Source: Deltaproteobacteria bacterium
GTDB taxonomy: Bacteria > Desulfobacterota > Deferrisomatia > Deferrisomatales > BM512
NCBI GenBank assembly: GCA_002869005.1
Contig: PKTU01000064.1
Span: 3,765-41,789, forward strand
DNA: 38,025 nucleotides
Direction: 5' to 3'
Shown: one piece after another, positions 16,873 through 26,495 of the stretch
Layout of the letters: the number at the start of each line of letters is the position of its first letter
How positions within the stretch are numbered: the first letter of the stretch is position 1
Made by a program: the position numbers and the translations under genes
The notes under the pieces: model-generated
The model's input: only the letters and a program-made list of their open reading frames with translations
Told to the model about the DNA's origin: nothing
The model's database searches: none

Positions 16873-17717
16873 CTGCGCTCCTCCGGCTTTTTCCTGTCGC
16901 CCCAAAGAAGCTTGCTCCTCAGGAGGCTATAATAATCCATGCTTGGGGAGCGGATCATAAGCACATCGCTCTCGCCGCGGCTTACCTTGACTACATCCCC
17001 CGCATCGAGCTCTATTCCTACCTGACCGTCCAAGGTGACGAAGAGCTCTCCATTCTTCTCCCTCAGCTTGACCTCAAGAACGGAGGTATCGCAGAGGACT
17101 ATAGGCCTGTTGGTCATGGCGTGTGGGCAGATCGGCGAAAGGAGTATGGAGGAGAGGCTGGGGTGTACTATAGCTCCCCCCGCCGAGAGGCTGTACGCGG
17201 TGGAGCCGGTGGGACTTGATATGACAAGCCCGTCGGCCCTGTAGGTAGTCAAAAAGAGACCATCCACCGAAACCTCTATCTCGCTGATACGCGCCAAGGC
17301 TCCCTTGTTGAAGACCACATCGTTCAGCACAGAGAATCTGGAGACCACCTCCCCGTCGCGCTCCACCGTACCCTGCAAAGTCATCCTGCTCTCGACAAGC
17401 CCCTCGCCGTCCAGCAGCTTTTCAAGCGCGGTGAATAGCTCGCCCGTGGTTATCTCAGTTAGAAAACCAAGAGAGCCCAGATTGACGCCGAGCAGAGGAA
17501 TCTGGCGTCCTCCAAGCCAGCGCACCGCGGAGAGGAAGGTGCCGTCGCCGCCCAGCACAACCAGAAGGTCGGGTTCGGCACCGTACTCCCGCTCTCCCGC
17601 GCTGGTTATCACGCACTCAATCCCCTTCCCCTCGGCCCATGAGGCCAACTTCTGGGCCATAACATCTGCGGGGGTGGAGTCATGTTTTTTAAATACTCTG
17701 ATGCTTCCGATCTTCAC
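16869..17717 (-). CDS. nadK: NAD kinase
   Basis: Phosphorylates NAD+ to NADP+ using ATP or polyphosphate in the cytosol. The 282-residue protein has the diagnostic GGDGT at residues 56-60. It continues GVNLGSLGFLTEI, with VLNDVVFNKG at the usual NE/ND position and the nucleotide-binding loop YRADGLVISSPTGSTAYSLSAGG. It ends with the family's CPHAMTNRPIVL and ITLDGQ-like segment (FVTLDGQVGIEL). The start is the GTG at 17717 (MKIGSIRVFKK), preceded by AAGGAG with five bases of spacing. A longer reading of 48 residues would run through the promoter region into divergent rarA and has no family similarity. It is the first gene of the minus-strand repair/metabolism unit. Confidence 0.94.
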   Translation of the reverse strand: MKIGSIRVFKKHDSTPADVMAQKLASWAEGKGIECVITSAGEREYGAEPDLLVVLGGDGTFLSAVRWLGGRQIPLLGVNLGSLGFLTEITTGELFTALEKLLDGEGLVESRMTLQGTVERDGEVVSRFSVLNDVVFNKGALARISEIEVSVDGLFLTTYRADGLVISSPTGSTAYSLSAGGAIVHPSLSSILLSPICPHAMTNRPIVLCDTSVLEVKLREKNGELFVTLDGQVGIELDAGDVVKVSRGESDVLMIRSPSMDYYSLLRSKLLWGDRKKPEERR

Positions 17718-17733
17718 TACGGCTCCTTCGCTG

Positions 17734-17756
17734 TATAAATGCAATGTGGTATTGTA
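17734..17756. promoter_or_regulatory. Divergent -10 elements between nadK and rarA
   Basis: On the plus strand TATAAA at 17734-17739 precedes rarA. On the minus strand TACAAT (17756-17751) precedes nadK by about 34 bases. The 45-base gap between the two starts leaves room for little else. Neither has a strong -35 element. If the plus -10 element is real, the upstream ATG at 17739 cannot be the rarA start. Confidence 0.35.
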
Positions 17757-17762
17757 GCAGCC

Positions 17763-19103
17763 ATGACACGCACGCAAAAAGAGAAGAAAACCAGCCGCGA
17801 CACCTTTAAGCCTCTGGCGGAGAGGATGCGCCCGAAAACCATCCCGGAGATCGTTGGCCAAAAGGATGTTATAGGCGAGGGCACGCCCCTTATGAATTCG
17901 CTGAATTCAGGCACGCTCCCATCCCTTCTACTCTGGGGGCCACCCGGGTCGGGGAAGACCACTTTGGCCCGCCTTCTGGCTCAGGTAACAGGGTACCACC
18001 TCATCGCCACCTCCGCAGTTACCGCGGGTGTCAAAGAGGTGCGGGCCATGATAGAGGAGGCGAAGGATCTACAGACGCTTGGAACCAAAACGCTGCTCTT
18101 TTTGGATGAGATACACCGCTTTAATAAGGCGCAGCAGGATGCCCTTCTGCCGCATGTGGAGGCGGGAGTAATCACCTTGGTCGGCGCGACCACGGAGAAC
18201 CCCGCCTTCCAGGTAAACTCCGCGCTGTTATCACGTCTGCTTGTTTTAAGGCTCTCCCCCCTTGAAGCGGAGCATCTCGACGAGCTTATAAACAGGGCGC
18301 TCGAAGATGAGGAGCGCGGTATGGGAGAGCTTCACCCCCACCTTGAAGAGGGTGCACGGGATCTGCTTATCCGCACCTCCATGGGCGACGCCCGGCGCGC
18401 ATTAAATGTCCTTGAAGCGGCGACTCTGGCGACAAAGCAGGCGGATGGCGAGGAGGGGCGAAGGATAACGCTGGAGGTCATGAGCCAGACCCTCCAGTCT
18501 CCCACACTCTATTACGACACGGATGGAGACTGGCACTACGACATCATAAGCGCCTTCATAAAGACAATGCGCGGCTCCGACCCTGACGCCGCGCTCTACT
18601 GGCTCGCCAGGATGGTCGAGGCGGGAGAAGACCCACTCTTCATCGCGAGGAGGATGGTTATCTTCGCCTCCGAGGATATAGGCAACTCCGACCCCGAGGC
18701 GCTAAGGGTCGCCCTTGCGGTGAAGGACTCGGTACACTTCGTAGGCATGCCGGAGGGGTGGATACCTCTGGCGCAGGGTGTCGTTTACCTCGCCACCGCT
18801 CCAAAATCCAATGCTTCATATCTCGCCTACAAGATGGCTAAGCGGGATGTGAAGGAGTTCGGCAATCTTCCGGTGCCTATGCACCTCCGAAATGCTCCGA
18901 CCAAGCTGGCGAAGGATATGGGGTGCGCCGAGGGCTACCTGTATCCCCATGACGATCCGGACGCGGTGGTTGCGCAGCGCTACTTCCCCGAAAAGATCAA
19001 AAATCGTAAATACTACTCCCCCACTCAATTCGGCTTTGAGAAGACGATCGCCCAGCGCCTCGAATGGTGGAGGAAGATGCGGGAGAAAAAGGGGCTGAAA
19101 TAA
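17763..19103 (+). CDS. rarA: Replication-associated recombination ATPase RarA/MgsA
   Basis: A 446-residue AAA+ ATPase acting at stalled replication forks, related to clamp-loader subunits. It opens FKPLAERMRPKTIPEIVGQ, with Walker A GPPGSGKT at residues 59-66, Walker B LLFLDEIHRFNKAQQDALLP and sensor 1 VGATTENPAFQVNSALLSR. The C-terminal MgsA tetramerisation region is intact: ALYWLARMVEAGEDPLFIARRM, SEDIGNSDPEAL, and YLPHDDPDAVVAQRYFP-like sequence. The start at 17763 is preferred over 17739 because the latter overlaps a -10-like TATAAA. Neither has a strong ribosome site. The 3' end lies three bases from the convergent M16 gene with no visible terminator between them. Confidence 0.94.
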   Translation: MTRTQKEKKTSRDTFKPLAERMRPKTIPEIVGQKDVIGEGTPLMNSLNSGTLPSLLLWGPPGSGKTTLARLLAQVTGYHLIATSAVTAGVKEVRAMIEEAKDLQTLGTKTLLFLDEIHRFNKAQQDALLPHVEAGVITLVGATTENPAFQVNSALLSRLLVLRLSPLEAEHLDELINRALEDEERGMGELHPHLEEGARDLLIRTSMGDARRALNVLEAATLATKQADGEEGRRITLEVMSQTLQSPTLYYDTDGDWHYDIISAFIKTMRGSDPDAALYWLARMVEAGEDPLFIARRMVIFASEDIGNSDPEALRVALAVKDSVHFVGMPEGWIPLAQGVVYLATAPKSNASYLAYKMAKRDVKEFGNLPVPMHLRNAPTKLAKDMGCAEGYLYPHDDPDAVVAQRYFPEKIKNRKYYSPTQFGFEKTIAQRLEWWRKMREKKGLK

Positions 19104-19106
19104 CCC

Positions 19107-20507
19107 TCATGGATTGACCCTTATAACTTTCCACCCCGTCCAATCCTCATCGCCAAGCTCGGCCTTTCCAACTACAATCCATATGCCCTTATCCATCTTG
19201 TAGTTCTTAGCGGCTGCGGAGACGTCATCTTTCTTGACCGCATCCAGCTCCCTCATAAAGCGCTCGGCAAGGTCCTGGGGAAGTCCGGATAGCTCGCTGC
19301 CCATCCGCTCAAGAACAAGACTTGCAGGGTCCCTATAGCGGAATATGTAGCTATTGGCGAGGGTATCCTTTACAAGCGCTACCTCCTCTTCGGTGACTCC
19401 CGCGGAGGAGAGCTTTTCCACCTCTTTCGTCATCAGCGCCCAGACCTCACGAGTGCTTACAACGCCCGTCTCACCGCTCATGCCCATGACCCCGAACTCT
19501 TTGAATGGGGAGTAGAAGCTGCCCACCCCATAGGCAAGGCCACGGTCCGAGCGTATCTCGCGCATCAGCCTGGATTGAAAGCCGCTCCCGCCAAGTATCT
19601 GATCCGCCACCTCAAGGGGCGTACGTTCCGGGCTCTCCACCTTGGGTGCCAGCGCCCCCCAGAGTAGCGTAGATTGCTCCGTATCTTTCTCCACCAGCAC
19701 AAGCACAGGGGCGGGGGTAGATGGCGCAGGGAGCGGCTTAAAGGATTCTCCAGCTGCGGAGAGGGCTCCTAAACGGCTTGAGAGCGAATTAAGAAGGGCG
19801 TTGGCGTCAAAGTCGCCCACCGCGCCGATTACCCACTCCGAATCGGCCAGCAGCCGCCTGTGGAGATCCGCTACATCTTCCCTCGTCACGGCAGAGAGGG
19901 ATTCTTCGGTGGTAATCACTCCCCGTGGGTGGCCCTTATAGAGATTTCGCCTGAACTCCCTGAACGCAAGGGAGGAGGGGTTGTCCCTTACCCTCGCCAC
20001 CGAAGCACGCTCCTTCTCCTTGGCCCACTCAAAGACCTCTCTGTCTAAGCGGGGCCTTAAGAGTAGCTCCGCCAAAAGGTCCAACCCCTCGTCAAGGTCT
20101 TCGCTTAGTATTGAGAGGGAGGCAAAGCCCGTGTCCCGCCCGAGCCCCACGGAGAGCTCCGCCGCGAGCTCATCCACACGTTCGTCGAAAGCGGCGGGGT
20201 CGCTTGCCTCGGTGCCGCCGGTGCGCCAGAGTGTGGAAAGAACGTCAGCGAGCCCCTTTTTGCCGGGAGGGTCATATACCGCCCCACCCCTGAATGAGAG
20301 ATATAACCTGACCAGCGGTATATCATGGTCCTCAAGCAGGAAAACCTTGACACCGCTTGGCAACGCCTCCTCCATAACTGCGGGCGGGGTAAAGCGCTCC
20401 CTGGGGAAGGTTGCGGTGCGAGGGTCCAGTTTGGCTTTTCCGGACGCGCAGCCAGTTACTATCAGCGCTGCGATCAGGAGGGATAATATATTTGCAACTC
20501 TACGCAT
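19107..20507 (-). CDS. M16 peptidase-family lipoprotein lacking the zinc motif
   Basis: A 466-residue M16B-like protein with a lipoprotein signal: MRRVANILSLLIAALIVTGC, acylated at Cys20. The two-lobed pitrilysin fold is recognisable, but the place where HxxEH should be reads GLADVLSTLWRTGG, so it is not itself a zinc protease. The C-terminal half keeps the RSDRGLAYGVGSFY signature that holds the substrate-binding Arg/Tyr pair of the non-catalytic partner. M16B enzymes often work as one active and one inactive subunit encoded side by side, which is the arrangement here. It overlaps the active partner's stop as TGATG; a GTG one codon earlier is an equally possible start, with AGGAGG six bases upstream. 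Likely periplasmic, anchored to a membrane. Confidence 0.88.
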   Translation of the reverse strand: MRRVANILSLLIAALIVTGCASGKAKLDPRTATFPRERFTPPAVMEEALPSGVKVFLLEDHDIPLVRLYLSFRGGAVYDPPGKKGLADVLSTLWRTGGTEASDPAAFDERVDELAAELSVGLGRDTGFASLSILSEDLDEGLDLLAELLLRPRLDREVFEWAKEKERASVARVRDNPSSLAFREFRRNLYKGHPRGVITTEESLSAVTREDVADLHRRLLADSEWVIGAVGDFDANALLNSLSSRLGALSAAGESFKPLPAPSTPAPVLVLVEKDTEQSTLLWGALAPKVESPERTPLEVADQILGGSGFQSRLMREIRSDRGLAYGVGSFYSPFKEFGVMGMSGETGVVSTREVWALMTKEVEKLSSAGVTEEEVALVKDTLANSYIFRYRDPASLVLERMGSELSGLPQDLAERFMRELDAVKKDDVSAAAKNYKMDKGIWIVVGKAELGDEDWTGWKVIRVNP

Positions 20508-22057
20508 CACCCCTCTCCTCCTGCCGGTATGAGTAATACTGAGGTCTCGTTCTCAGGCGTGAAATACTTTGCGCAAACCGCGCTTACCTCCTCGGGGGTT
20601 ACTGTCTTCAGGATGCGAGGGTGCTCCTCTGCGTAACGCCAATCACCTGCGACGGTCTCAAAATATGAGAGCCTTCTGGAGAGGCCGCCGTCGGAGAGGA
20701 GCGAACGGACCATATCCGCCTCCATTTTCCTCACAACTCGCACAAGCTCTTCTCTTGTGGGCGGAATCGCCGCCAGGAGAGCAAGCTCCTCCCTCAAGGC
20801 CTTCAGCGCTTCATCGGCGGTAACGCCCGGCGCGGGCTCCGCATATAGGAGAAAAAGGTTGTCGTACCTTGCCCCGGGGCTACCGTTCTGTGTTGAAACC
20901 GAGGTTAGGATTCTCTTCTCCTCAACCAATGAACGAACAAGGCGGGAGGAACGGCCATAGGAGAGGATTCCGTCGACTACATCCAGCACATAGTCATCAC
21001 GGTGCGGCAGGGTCGGCTTGTGGTAGGCAAGGAGCGCTATCGGCTCCGCATCCAGCCTCACCTCCACCCTTCGGGCCTCAACCTGCTTGGGCTCCGAGGT
21101 CAGCGGATAGCGCCTGAAGCCGCTGCTGGGTATTGGGCCGAAATAGCGCTCGCACACTTCTATAAAGTCATCGGGGTCAACCGCGCCAACCGCCGTTACT
21201 ACTGCGTTGTCGGGACCATAGTATTTTTTGTAGAAGGTGCGTGTGTCCGCCAAGCCCAAAGCATCAAGGTCTTCAGGCCACCCGATTACCGGGTTGCGGT
21301 ATGGGTGGGTGGTGAAGGCGGCGGCTTTAAGCTCCTCCATAATCCTTGCCACAGGCTCTCCCTCTCGGCGCTGGCGGCGCTCCTCCTTCACCACATCGCG
21401 CTCCACATAAAACTCACGCAGCACCGGTTCACGCATGCGTTCGGACTCTATAGCAGCCCAGAGCTCTATCCTCCCGGCTGGCAGGGATACTATATAGCTG
21501 GTCATGTCGGGAGTCGTGAAGGCGTTGAAACCTGTCCCGCCGTTTCTGGAATAAATTGCGTCTATCTCATCTTTTACTATGTATTTTCGTTCCGATTGCT
21601 GGAGTTCGGCAAGCTCGGCGGCAAGGGTTTTGGCCCTCTCGCTCTCCCCCTCACCCCTCGCCCTGAGGGAATCCAAGGCCGCTCCGACCTCCTCTATCTT
21701 TTCGAAAATAGGGCGCTCGGCCTCCCAATCCCTCGTTCCGAGGGTTGTAGTGCCCTTGAAGAGCATGTGCTCGAAGAGGTGGGCCATCCCTGTCTTGCCC
21801 TCCACCTCGTCCACGCTTCCTACCTTGAATGTTATCTGGAGGGTGACCACAGGCGCGCCCTCTCGTGGAAGGAGCAATAGGCGCATACCGTTTTTGAGGG
21901 TATGCTCTACAACCCTCCCTTCCAAGCTCCCTCCATTGGCGAAGCACACGGAGGAAAGGAGTAGAAAGAGCAGTAAAATCAGACTTTTTATATATCTCAC
22001 AGACACTTTGCCTAAACCTCGTTTCTCATGATCTCTTTGTGTAAGAACCTTCCCCAT
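20507..22057 (-). CDS. M16 family zinc metallopeptidase, catalytic subunit
   Basis: About 516 residues. The inverted zinc motif HLFEH (residues 93-97 from this start) lies in GMAHLFEHMLFKGT. The third ligand region, ELWAAIESERMREPVL, follows at the expected distance. An N-terminal hydrophobic segment (KSLILLLFLLLSSVCFA) looks like a signal peptide, so the enzyme is periplasmic. The start is uncertain. ATG 22057 has a GAGAGG site but gives a long n-region; GTG 22006 or 22000 would give a normal signal peptide; a TTG at 22078 is less likely. A charged insert of about 40 residues (DSLRARGEGESERAKTLAAE) separates the motif from GFNAFTTPDMTSYIV. It forms a pair with the inactive lipoprotein downstream. 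The peptide substrate is unknown. Confidence 0.9.
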   Translation of the reverse strand: MGKVLTQRDHEKRGLGKVSVRYIKSLILLLFLLLSSVCFANGGSLEGRVVEHTLKNGMRLLLLPREGAPVVTLQITFKVGSVDEVEGKTGMAHLFEHMLFKGTTTLGTRDWEAERPIFEKIEEVGAALDSLRARGEGESERAKTLAAELAELQQSERKYIVKDEIDAIYSRNGGTGFNAFTTPDMTSYIVSLPAGRIELWAAIESERMREPVLREFYVERDVVKEERRQRREGEPVARIMEELKAAAFTTHPYRNPVIGWPEDLDALGLADTRTFYKKYYGPDNAVVTAVGAVDPDDFIEVCERYFGPIPSSGFRRYPLTSEPKQVEARRVEVRLDAEPIALLAYHKPTLPHRDDYVLDVVDGILSYGRSSRLVRSLVEEKRILTSVSTQNGSPGARYDNLFLLYAEPAPGVTADEALKALREELALLAAIPPTREELVRVVRKMEADMVRSLLSDGGLSRRLSYFETVAGDWRYAEEHPRILKTVTPEEVSAVCAKYFTPENETSVLLIPAGGEG

Positions 22058-22111
22058 GATAACCTCTCGGCATGTCAACCGCCCAAGAAATCGACGTGAG
22101 GAGAACTAAAA

Positions 22112-23800
22112 ATGACTAAGGCTGCCTCTCCAGAAGGTGGACACCTCGCGATGGTTAAAAGGGAGGCAACAAAGCTCCTGACCCTGCGCGGCGAAGCGCG
22201 TGAAGACCTCCTCGTCAACTCCGATAATATAGGAGCGCTGGTACCGCTGCTACCTCCTGAGGAGCTGCTATTTACCATCCGCGCAGCCGCCCGGGAGAAC
22301 GCGCTTGAGATAATATCAAACGCTACGGCCGAGCAGCTAATTTCACTATTTGACCTTGAGCTTTGGGATGAGGATATCTTGAGCGGCGAACGTTCGGCCT
22401 ACTGGCTCCTCTTCCTCGCAGAGCTTAAGGAGAAGCCACTGCTTCGGTGGCTGCGAAAGTTGGAATCGCCGGAGCTGACCATACTCCTCGCCCCAAACGT
22501 CACCGCCGCCTTGGCGGACGAGGATGGTGACCCCCCCGAGCTGGACGGCTTCATAACCTTCACCCTAGACGGCACCTATTACTTCATCGCCCCTGAGAAG
22601 CTGGCGGACGCTGCAAAGAGGCTACTCTCACTCATCTTGCGCGACTTCCCTGATACCTTCAAGAACGTACTTGAGACGCTGCTGATGGGCTTCGACCCGG
22701 AAAAGGAGGAGGAAGCGTTCCAGATGCGAAGCGTGCGAATAGCCGAGCTAGGCTATGTCTCCTTCGGGGAGGCGCAGTCCATATACCAGGCTGTCTCCGC
22801 CTCCGCGCTTGCCAACCTCCCATTGAGGACCGCTCCCATTGAAGGCTTGGAGAGCATAGCTCCCGCCTCATACCTACTCGCCACAGGAGATGAAGAAGTC
22901 CCCTTCTCGCAGCTGCTCCAGTATTTCAACAACACCACAGATGGTGCAGTCATCTACTCTCAGCTCGCGAACCTTACACACAAGGTGATAGCGGCAGACG
23001 GGTTGGACGTAGGCGATGAAGAGTCGTATTACACAGCCGCAAGCAAGGTCTCCGGGTACCTCTCCATAGCCCTCGCAACCCTTCACGGCGCAGATGAAGA
23101 TAAGATGCGGGTGACTCTTTTCACTCACTGGATCGAGAACCTTTTCAGGGTTGGCTGGTGGCGGGTGCAGAGCGCGGCAAGAGCAGCAAGAAGGCTCCTT
23201 AACGAGGGTTGGCCGCAGCGCAAGATGGAGAGGCTGCTCTTGATAGACGAGCCCCTGATCTCGACGATGAGCGGCCTGCTTTTTAAGCGCCCCAAGTATT
23301 TCCACGTTACGAAGAAGGATGAGCGCTACCGCGACTTTTACTCCCTAGCCGAGGTGGAGGAGGCGGAGCGCACCGTCGCCAAGATAGAGTTCATAGGCAG
23401 GTACCTCCTGAAAGCGATCGACTTCTCCCTCGGCAACCTTAATAAAGCGGTAACCGATATAGCGGACGAGAACATGAAGGGCTCCACCGTATTCAATACC
23501 GGACTAATGAACGCGGCATTGGGCAATGGCTTCATCTTCGCCCCCATCTCGAGGTCAGAGGTTGGAAAAGCGCTCGATAAGCTCTGGTCAGAGAGCTCCA
23601 CGCCAAGGAGGGTCAAGGGTGAGCTGGCCCTGGCCGCCCTTAACTGGTCCGAAGGGCTAATGGAGATGACTCTGGAGGAGAAAGAGTATCTATCGGACTT
23701 TCTCGGAGACGCGGTCGCGCTCCTTGAGGAGGAGTTCGGACACCTGCCTGAAGCTGAGACCCCCGACCCAAGGTTCCTCAGAGGAATTTGGCTAAAGTAG
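22112..23800 (+). CDS. DUF6178 family protein
   Basis: A 562-residue acidic, leucine- and alanine-rich soluble protein with no signal peptide. It opens with LLTLRGEAREDLLVNSDNIGALVPLLPPEELLFTIR, followed by SNATAEQLISLFDLELWDEDIL, which is the pattern of the DUF6178 family of delta-proteobacteria. The remainder is mostly predicted helix, in short repeats that recall HEAT- or MgtE-N-like units in the first 130 residues. No catalytic motif is visible and the family role is unknown. AGGAG sits eight bases before the ATG. It stands alone between the divergent M16 genes and a bidirectional terminator, so it is probably a single-gene transcript. Confidence 0.75.
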   Translation: MTKAASPEGGHLAMVKREATKLLTLRGEAREDLLVNSDNIGALVPLLPPEELLFTIRAAARENALEIISNATAEQLISLFDLELWDEDILSGERSAYWLLFLAELKEKPLLRWLRKLESPELTILLAPNVTAALADEDGDPPELDGFITFTLDGTYYFIAPEKLADAAKRLLSLILRDFPDTFKNVLETLLMGFDPEKEEEAFQMRSVRIAELGYVSFGEAQSIYQAVSASALANLPLRTAPIEGLESIAPASYLLATGDEEVPFSQLLQYFNNTTDGAVIYSQLANLTHKVIAADGLDVGDEESYYTAASKVSGYLSIALATLHGADEDKMRVTLFTHWIENLFRVGWWRVQSAARAARRLLNEGWPQRKMERLLLIDEPLISTMSGLLFKRPKYFHVTKKDERYRDFYSLAEVEEAERTVAKIEFIGRYLLKAIDFSLGNLNKAVTDIADENMKGSTVFNTGLMNAALGNGFIFAPISRSEVGKALDKLWSESSTPRRVKGELALAALNWSEGLMEMTLEEKEYLSDFLGDAVALLEEEFGHLPEAETPDPRFLRGIWLK

Positions 23801-23835
23801 AGTGCTCTTTGCTCAATTGCAGTTAAGGTCTAATT

Positions 23836-23868
23836 AAAAAAAGCCCCGCCATATAGCGGGGCTTTTTA
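23836..23868. terminator. Bidirectional terminator between DUF6178 gene and trpA
   Basis: AAAGCCCCGC pairs perfectly with GCGGGGCTTT around a six-base loop. It is flanked by an A run on the left and a T run on the right, so it can stop transcripts from both sides. It closes the plus-strand DUF6178 gene and the minus-strand trp operon. Confidence 0.9.
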
Positions 23869-23881
23869 AATCGCTAAATTG

Positions 23882-24676
23882 TTAATCCAGCGCTTTTCTT
23901 ATACCGGCGATGAAATCGCCTCCGCGTTTAACTGCCTCATCACCTCTCTCATCGCCAAGGGAGGAGAGCAGCGCGCTGCCCACTATTACTCCGTCTGAAA
24001 CTTTAGCGAGCTCCGCCGCACCCTCGCCGGTGGATACACCAAAGCCGATTAAAACCGGCAGGTCCGTATGGGGCCGTATCCTTTTGACCAGGTCACCGAC
24101 CATCTCGACAACAGGCTTCTTCTCTCCCGTCACCCCGGTTACCGAAACGCAGTAGAGAAACCCGCTCGACTCGCGGGTAACTTTATCCATCCGCTCCTCC
24201 GGCGTGGTTGGAGCAACGAGAAAAATTGTGTCGAGGCCGGCTTCGCGGGCGGCAGGAGCGAATTCTGCCGCCTCTTCCGGCGGCAGATCCACCACGAGGA
24301 CTCCATCCGCGCCGCTTTTAACCGCGCACTTTGAAAACTCCTCCGCGCCTAGGTGAAAGACGGGGTTGTAATAGGTCATATAAAGGAGCGGTATTGTTAA
24401 ACCACGGCTCCGGGCGGTTGCCACCGCTTCGAAGATCGAAGTCAAGGATGCGCCCCGCTCAATCGCCACCTGGCTGGAAGCCTGTATGACGGGGCCGTCT
24501 GCGGCGGGGTCGGAGAAGGGCAAGCCCACCTCAACGCCATCGGCGCCTACACGCTCCAACTCCAAAAGCAGCCCGATGAAGGTCTCCATATCGGGGTAGC
24601 CCCCGGTGAGGAAAGGCAGGAGTATCTTTCCACCCGCGGCCCTCTTTTCCCTCAGTCTCTTCTCTAGGCGGTTCAT
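23882..24676 (-). CDS. trpA: Tryptophan synthase alpha chain
   Basis: Cleaves indole-3-glycerol phosphate to indole and glyceraldehyde 3-phosphate, passing indole through a tunnel to TrpB. The 264-residue TIM barrel is of normal length. The catalytic residues are at their classical positions: Glu49 in [11 protein letters not shown] and Asp60 in AADGPVIQ. The phosphate-binding loop [13 protein letters not shown] and the terminal DGVIVGSAL are present. Its ATG overlaps the trpB stop as ATGA, so the two subunits are translationally coupled. It is the last gene of the trp operon, followed by the bidirectional terminator. Confidence 0.97.
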   Translation of the reverse strand: MNRLEKRLREKRAAGGKILLPFLTGGYPDMETFIGLLLELERVGADGVEVGLPFSDPAADGPVIQASSQVAIERGASLTSIFEAVATARSRGLTIPLLYMTYYNPVFHLGAEEFSKCAVKSGADGVLVVDLPPEEAAEFAPAAREAGLDTIFLVAPTTPEERMDKVTRESSGFLYCVSVTGVTGEKKPVVEMVGDLVKRIRPHTDLPVLIGFGVSTGEGAAELAKVSDGVIVGSALLSSLGDERGDEAVKRGGDFIAGIRKALD

Positions 24677-25866
24677 GCCGCACCACCCTTCTTTTCGAAG
24701 GCAAGGACCGTTGCTAGGTCTTTGTCGCCCCTGCCGGAGAGGTTGACGACGAGCTTCGCTTCCTTGGGGAGTGTCTTCGCCACGTCCACCGCCCTTGCCA
24801 GTGCGTGTGCTGATTCGAGAGCCGGGATTATACCCTCGGTACGCGTCAGAAGATGAAAACCTGCGAGCGCGTCTTCATCGGTCGCGGTAAGCACCTCTAT
24901 GCGGCCGGTTCTGGCAAGCTCGGCTATCTGTGGGCCAACGCCGGGATAGTCGAGCCCTGCGGAGATTGAGTGGGCTTCAAGCACCTGCCCGTTACAGTCT
25001 TGGAGCAGGTATGATTTTTGTCCGTGTAAGACGCCGACCTGTCCCCCGGCAATTGCAGCTGCGTGACGCCCTGTCTCTAACCCTTCGCCGGATGCTTCGA
25101 CCGCCACCAGCTTAACCTCGTCATCAAGGAAGGAGGCAAAAGCGCCAATGGCGTTGGAGCCGCCTCCTATGCAAGCCAGCACGCAATCGGGGAGCTTTCC
25201 GAAGCGCTCAAGCGACTGGGCTTTGATCTCGTCTCCTATGACTCTCTGAAACTCACGAACCATCACAGGGTAGGGGTGGGGCCCCGCCGCCGAGCCGATG
25301 ACGTAGAAGGTGTTGTCGACGTGGGAAACCCAGTGGCGCATAGCTTCGTTCATCGCGTCCTTAAGGGTACGGCTGCCGGAGGTCACCGGGACCACCTCCG
25401 CACCAAGGAGCCTCATTCGCTCCACATTGGGAGCTTGCCGCCTCACATCCTCCTCGCCCATAAAGACAGCGCATTGGCACCCGAAGAGGGCGGCGGCGGT
25501 GGCGGTGGCGACCCCATGCTGACCTGCGCCGGTTTCCGCTATCACGCGCTTTTTACCCATGCGAGTAGCCAACAGCACCTGCCCGATGGTGTTGTTTATC
25601 TTGTGGGCGCCAGTGTGGTTTAGGTCTTCACGCTTTAGGTATATCTCGCAGCCGCCGGCCATGCGCGTGAGGTTGGCCGCGAAGGTAAGCGGATTTGGCC
25701 GCCCCACGTACTCGCGGAGGATCCGGTGGTACTCGTCCCAGAATCCCTCATCTTCCAGCACGGCGGCGAAAGCCTCTTCAAGTTCTGAGAGCACCGGCAT
25801 GAGGACCTCTGCGACATACTGCCCGCCGAAGGGGCCAAAACGTCCCGTCTCTCCCCTGATTGTCAT
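24673..25866 (-). CDS. trpB: Tryptophan synthase beta chain
   Basis: The PLP enzyme that joins indole with serine to make tryptophan. At 397 residues it is the TrpB1 type. The PLP-binding lysine is Lys89 in [11 protein letters not shown]. The phosphate-binding GGGSNA loop lies in [24 protein letters not shown] at the N-terminus and [12 protein letters not shown] in the COMM/catalytic region are typical, and the ending [10 protein letters not shown] is present. Both ends overlap neighbours by ATGA (trpF upstream, trpA downstream). Nothing is missing or unusual. Confidence 0.97.
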   Translation of the reverse strand: MTIRGETGRFGPFGGQYVAEVLMPVLSELEEAFAAVLEDEGFWDEYHRILREYVGRPNPLTFAANLTRMAGGCEIYLKREDLNHTGAHKINNTIGQVLLATRMGKKRVIAETGAGQHGVATATAAALFGCQCAVFMGEEDVRRQAPNVERMRLLGAEVVPVTSGSRTLKDAMNEAMRHWVSHVDNTFYVIGSAAGPHPYPVMVREFQRVIGDEIKAQSLERFGKLPDCVLACIGGGSNAIGAFASFLDDEVKLVAVEASGEGLETGRHAAAIAGGQVGVLHGQKSYLLQDCNGQVLEAHSISAGLDYPGVGPQIAELARTGRIEVLTATDEDALAGFHLLTRTEGIIPALESAHALARAVDVAKTLPKEAKLVVNLSGRGDKDLATVLAFEKKGGAA

Positions 25867-26495
25867 ACTTTATCTCCTCTTTCGAGGGCGGCATCGGCCT
25901 CCCTGACCGCCCCTATGAATTTCCGTATAAGCTCATGGTCCTTTATACCATTCGATGATTCAACTCCGCCCGCCGTATCCACCCCCCAGGGAGCGACAAG
26001 TCGTACAGCGTCGCCAACGTTTTCTGGCGTCAACCCTCCAGCGAGGATTATCTCACGGTCAAGCTGTGCTTTAGCGGCGAGAGACCAATCACAGGGCCTC
26101 CCCGCGCCGCCGCCGCCTGCATCAAGCAGAAAGTGCGTACCTTCACGGTAGCCCCTCATCCGTGCACAAACCTCCGAAGAGTCAGCGTTTAACGCCTTAA
26201 GAGTGGGGAGCCCAAGTTTATCTATATAGTCTTGGTCCTCCTTGCCGTGAAGCTGCGCGACATGGAGGCAGCCCTCTGACATAATCCGTCGCACCTCCTC
26301 TAAAGGTTGGTCTTTAAAGACCCCAACGAGGGTTATGAAGGGTGGGAGCTTGCCTCCCACCTCCAGGGCGAGGTCCACGCTCGCGCGTCTCTTCGACTCC
26401 TTGGCGAAGATAAAGCCCATGGCGTCCGCTCCCGCTTCTGCGGCTGCAAGGGCGTCTTCAACCCTTGTAAGCCCGCAAATTTTTATGCGTATCAA
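25863..26495 (-). CDS. trpF: Phosphoribosylanthranilate isomerase
   Basis: Converts N-(5-phosphoribosyl)anthranilate to the 1-deoxyribulose form by an Amadori rearrangement. The 210-residue TIM barrel begins [29 protein letters not shown] and carries the catalytic Cys7. The active-site aspartate lies in [15 protein letters not shown], and the phosphate-binding end reads [11 protein letters not shown] and [16 protein letters not shown]. The start is TTG at 26495, overlapping the trpC stop as TTGA with GGAGAGG just upstream, so initiation probably depends on termination of trpC. Confidence 0.95.
   Translation of the reverse strand: MIRIKICGLTRVEDALAAAEAGADAMGFIFAKESKRRASVDLALEVGGKLPPFITLVGVFKDQPLEEVRRIMSEGCLHVAQLHGKEDQDYIDKLGLPTLKALNADSSEVCARMRGYREGTHFLLDAGGGGAGRPCDWSLAAKAQLDREIILAGGLTPENVGDAVRLVAPWGVDTAGGVESSNGIKDHELIRKFIGAVREADAALERGDKV

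Noticed and set aside
17739-17762. Eight extra N-terminal codons of rarA
   Set aside because: The ATG overlaps a TATAAA -10-like element and has no ribosome site; ATG 17763 gives a normal RarA N-terminus.
21002-21880. 292-codon open frame on the plus strand
   Set aside because: It is antisense to the M16 zinc protease, which has clear motifs and signal peptide; the frame has no family resemblance, and long antisense frames are common at this GC content.
22073-22078. TTGACA as a -35 element for the M16 genes
   Set aside because: No -10-like hexamer at 16-18 bases; the bases there are GGGGAA and the start codon region.
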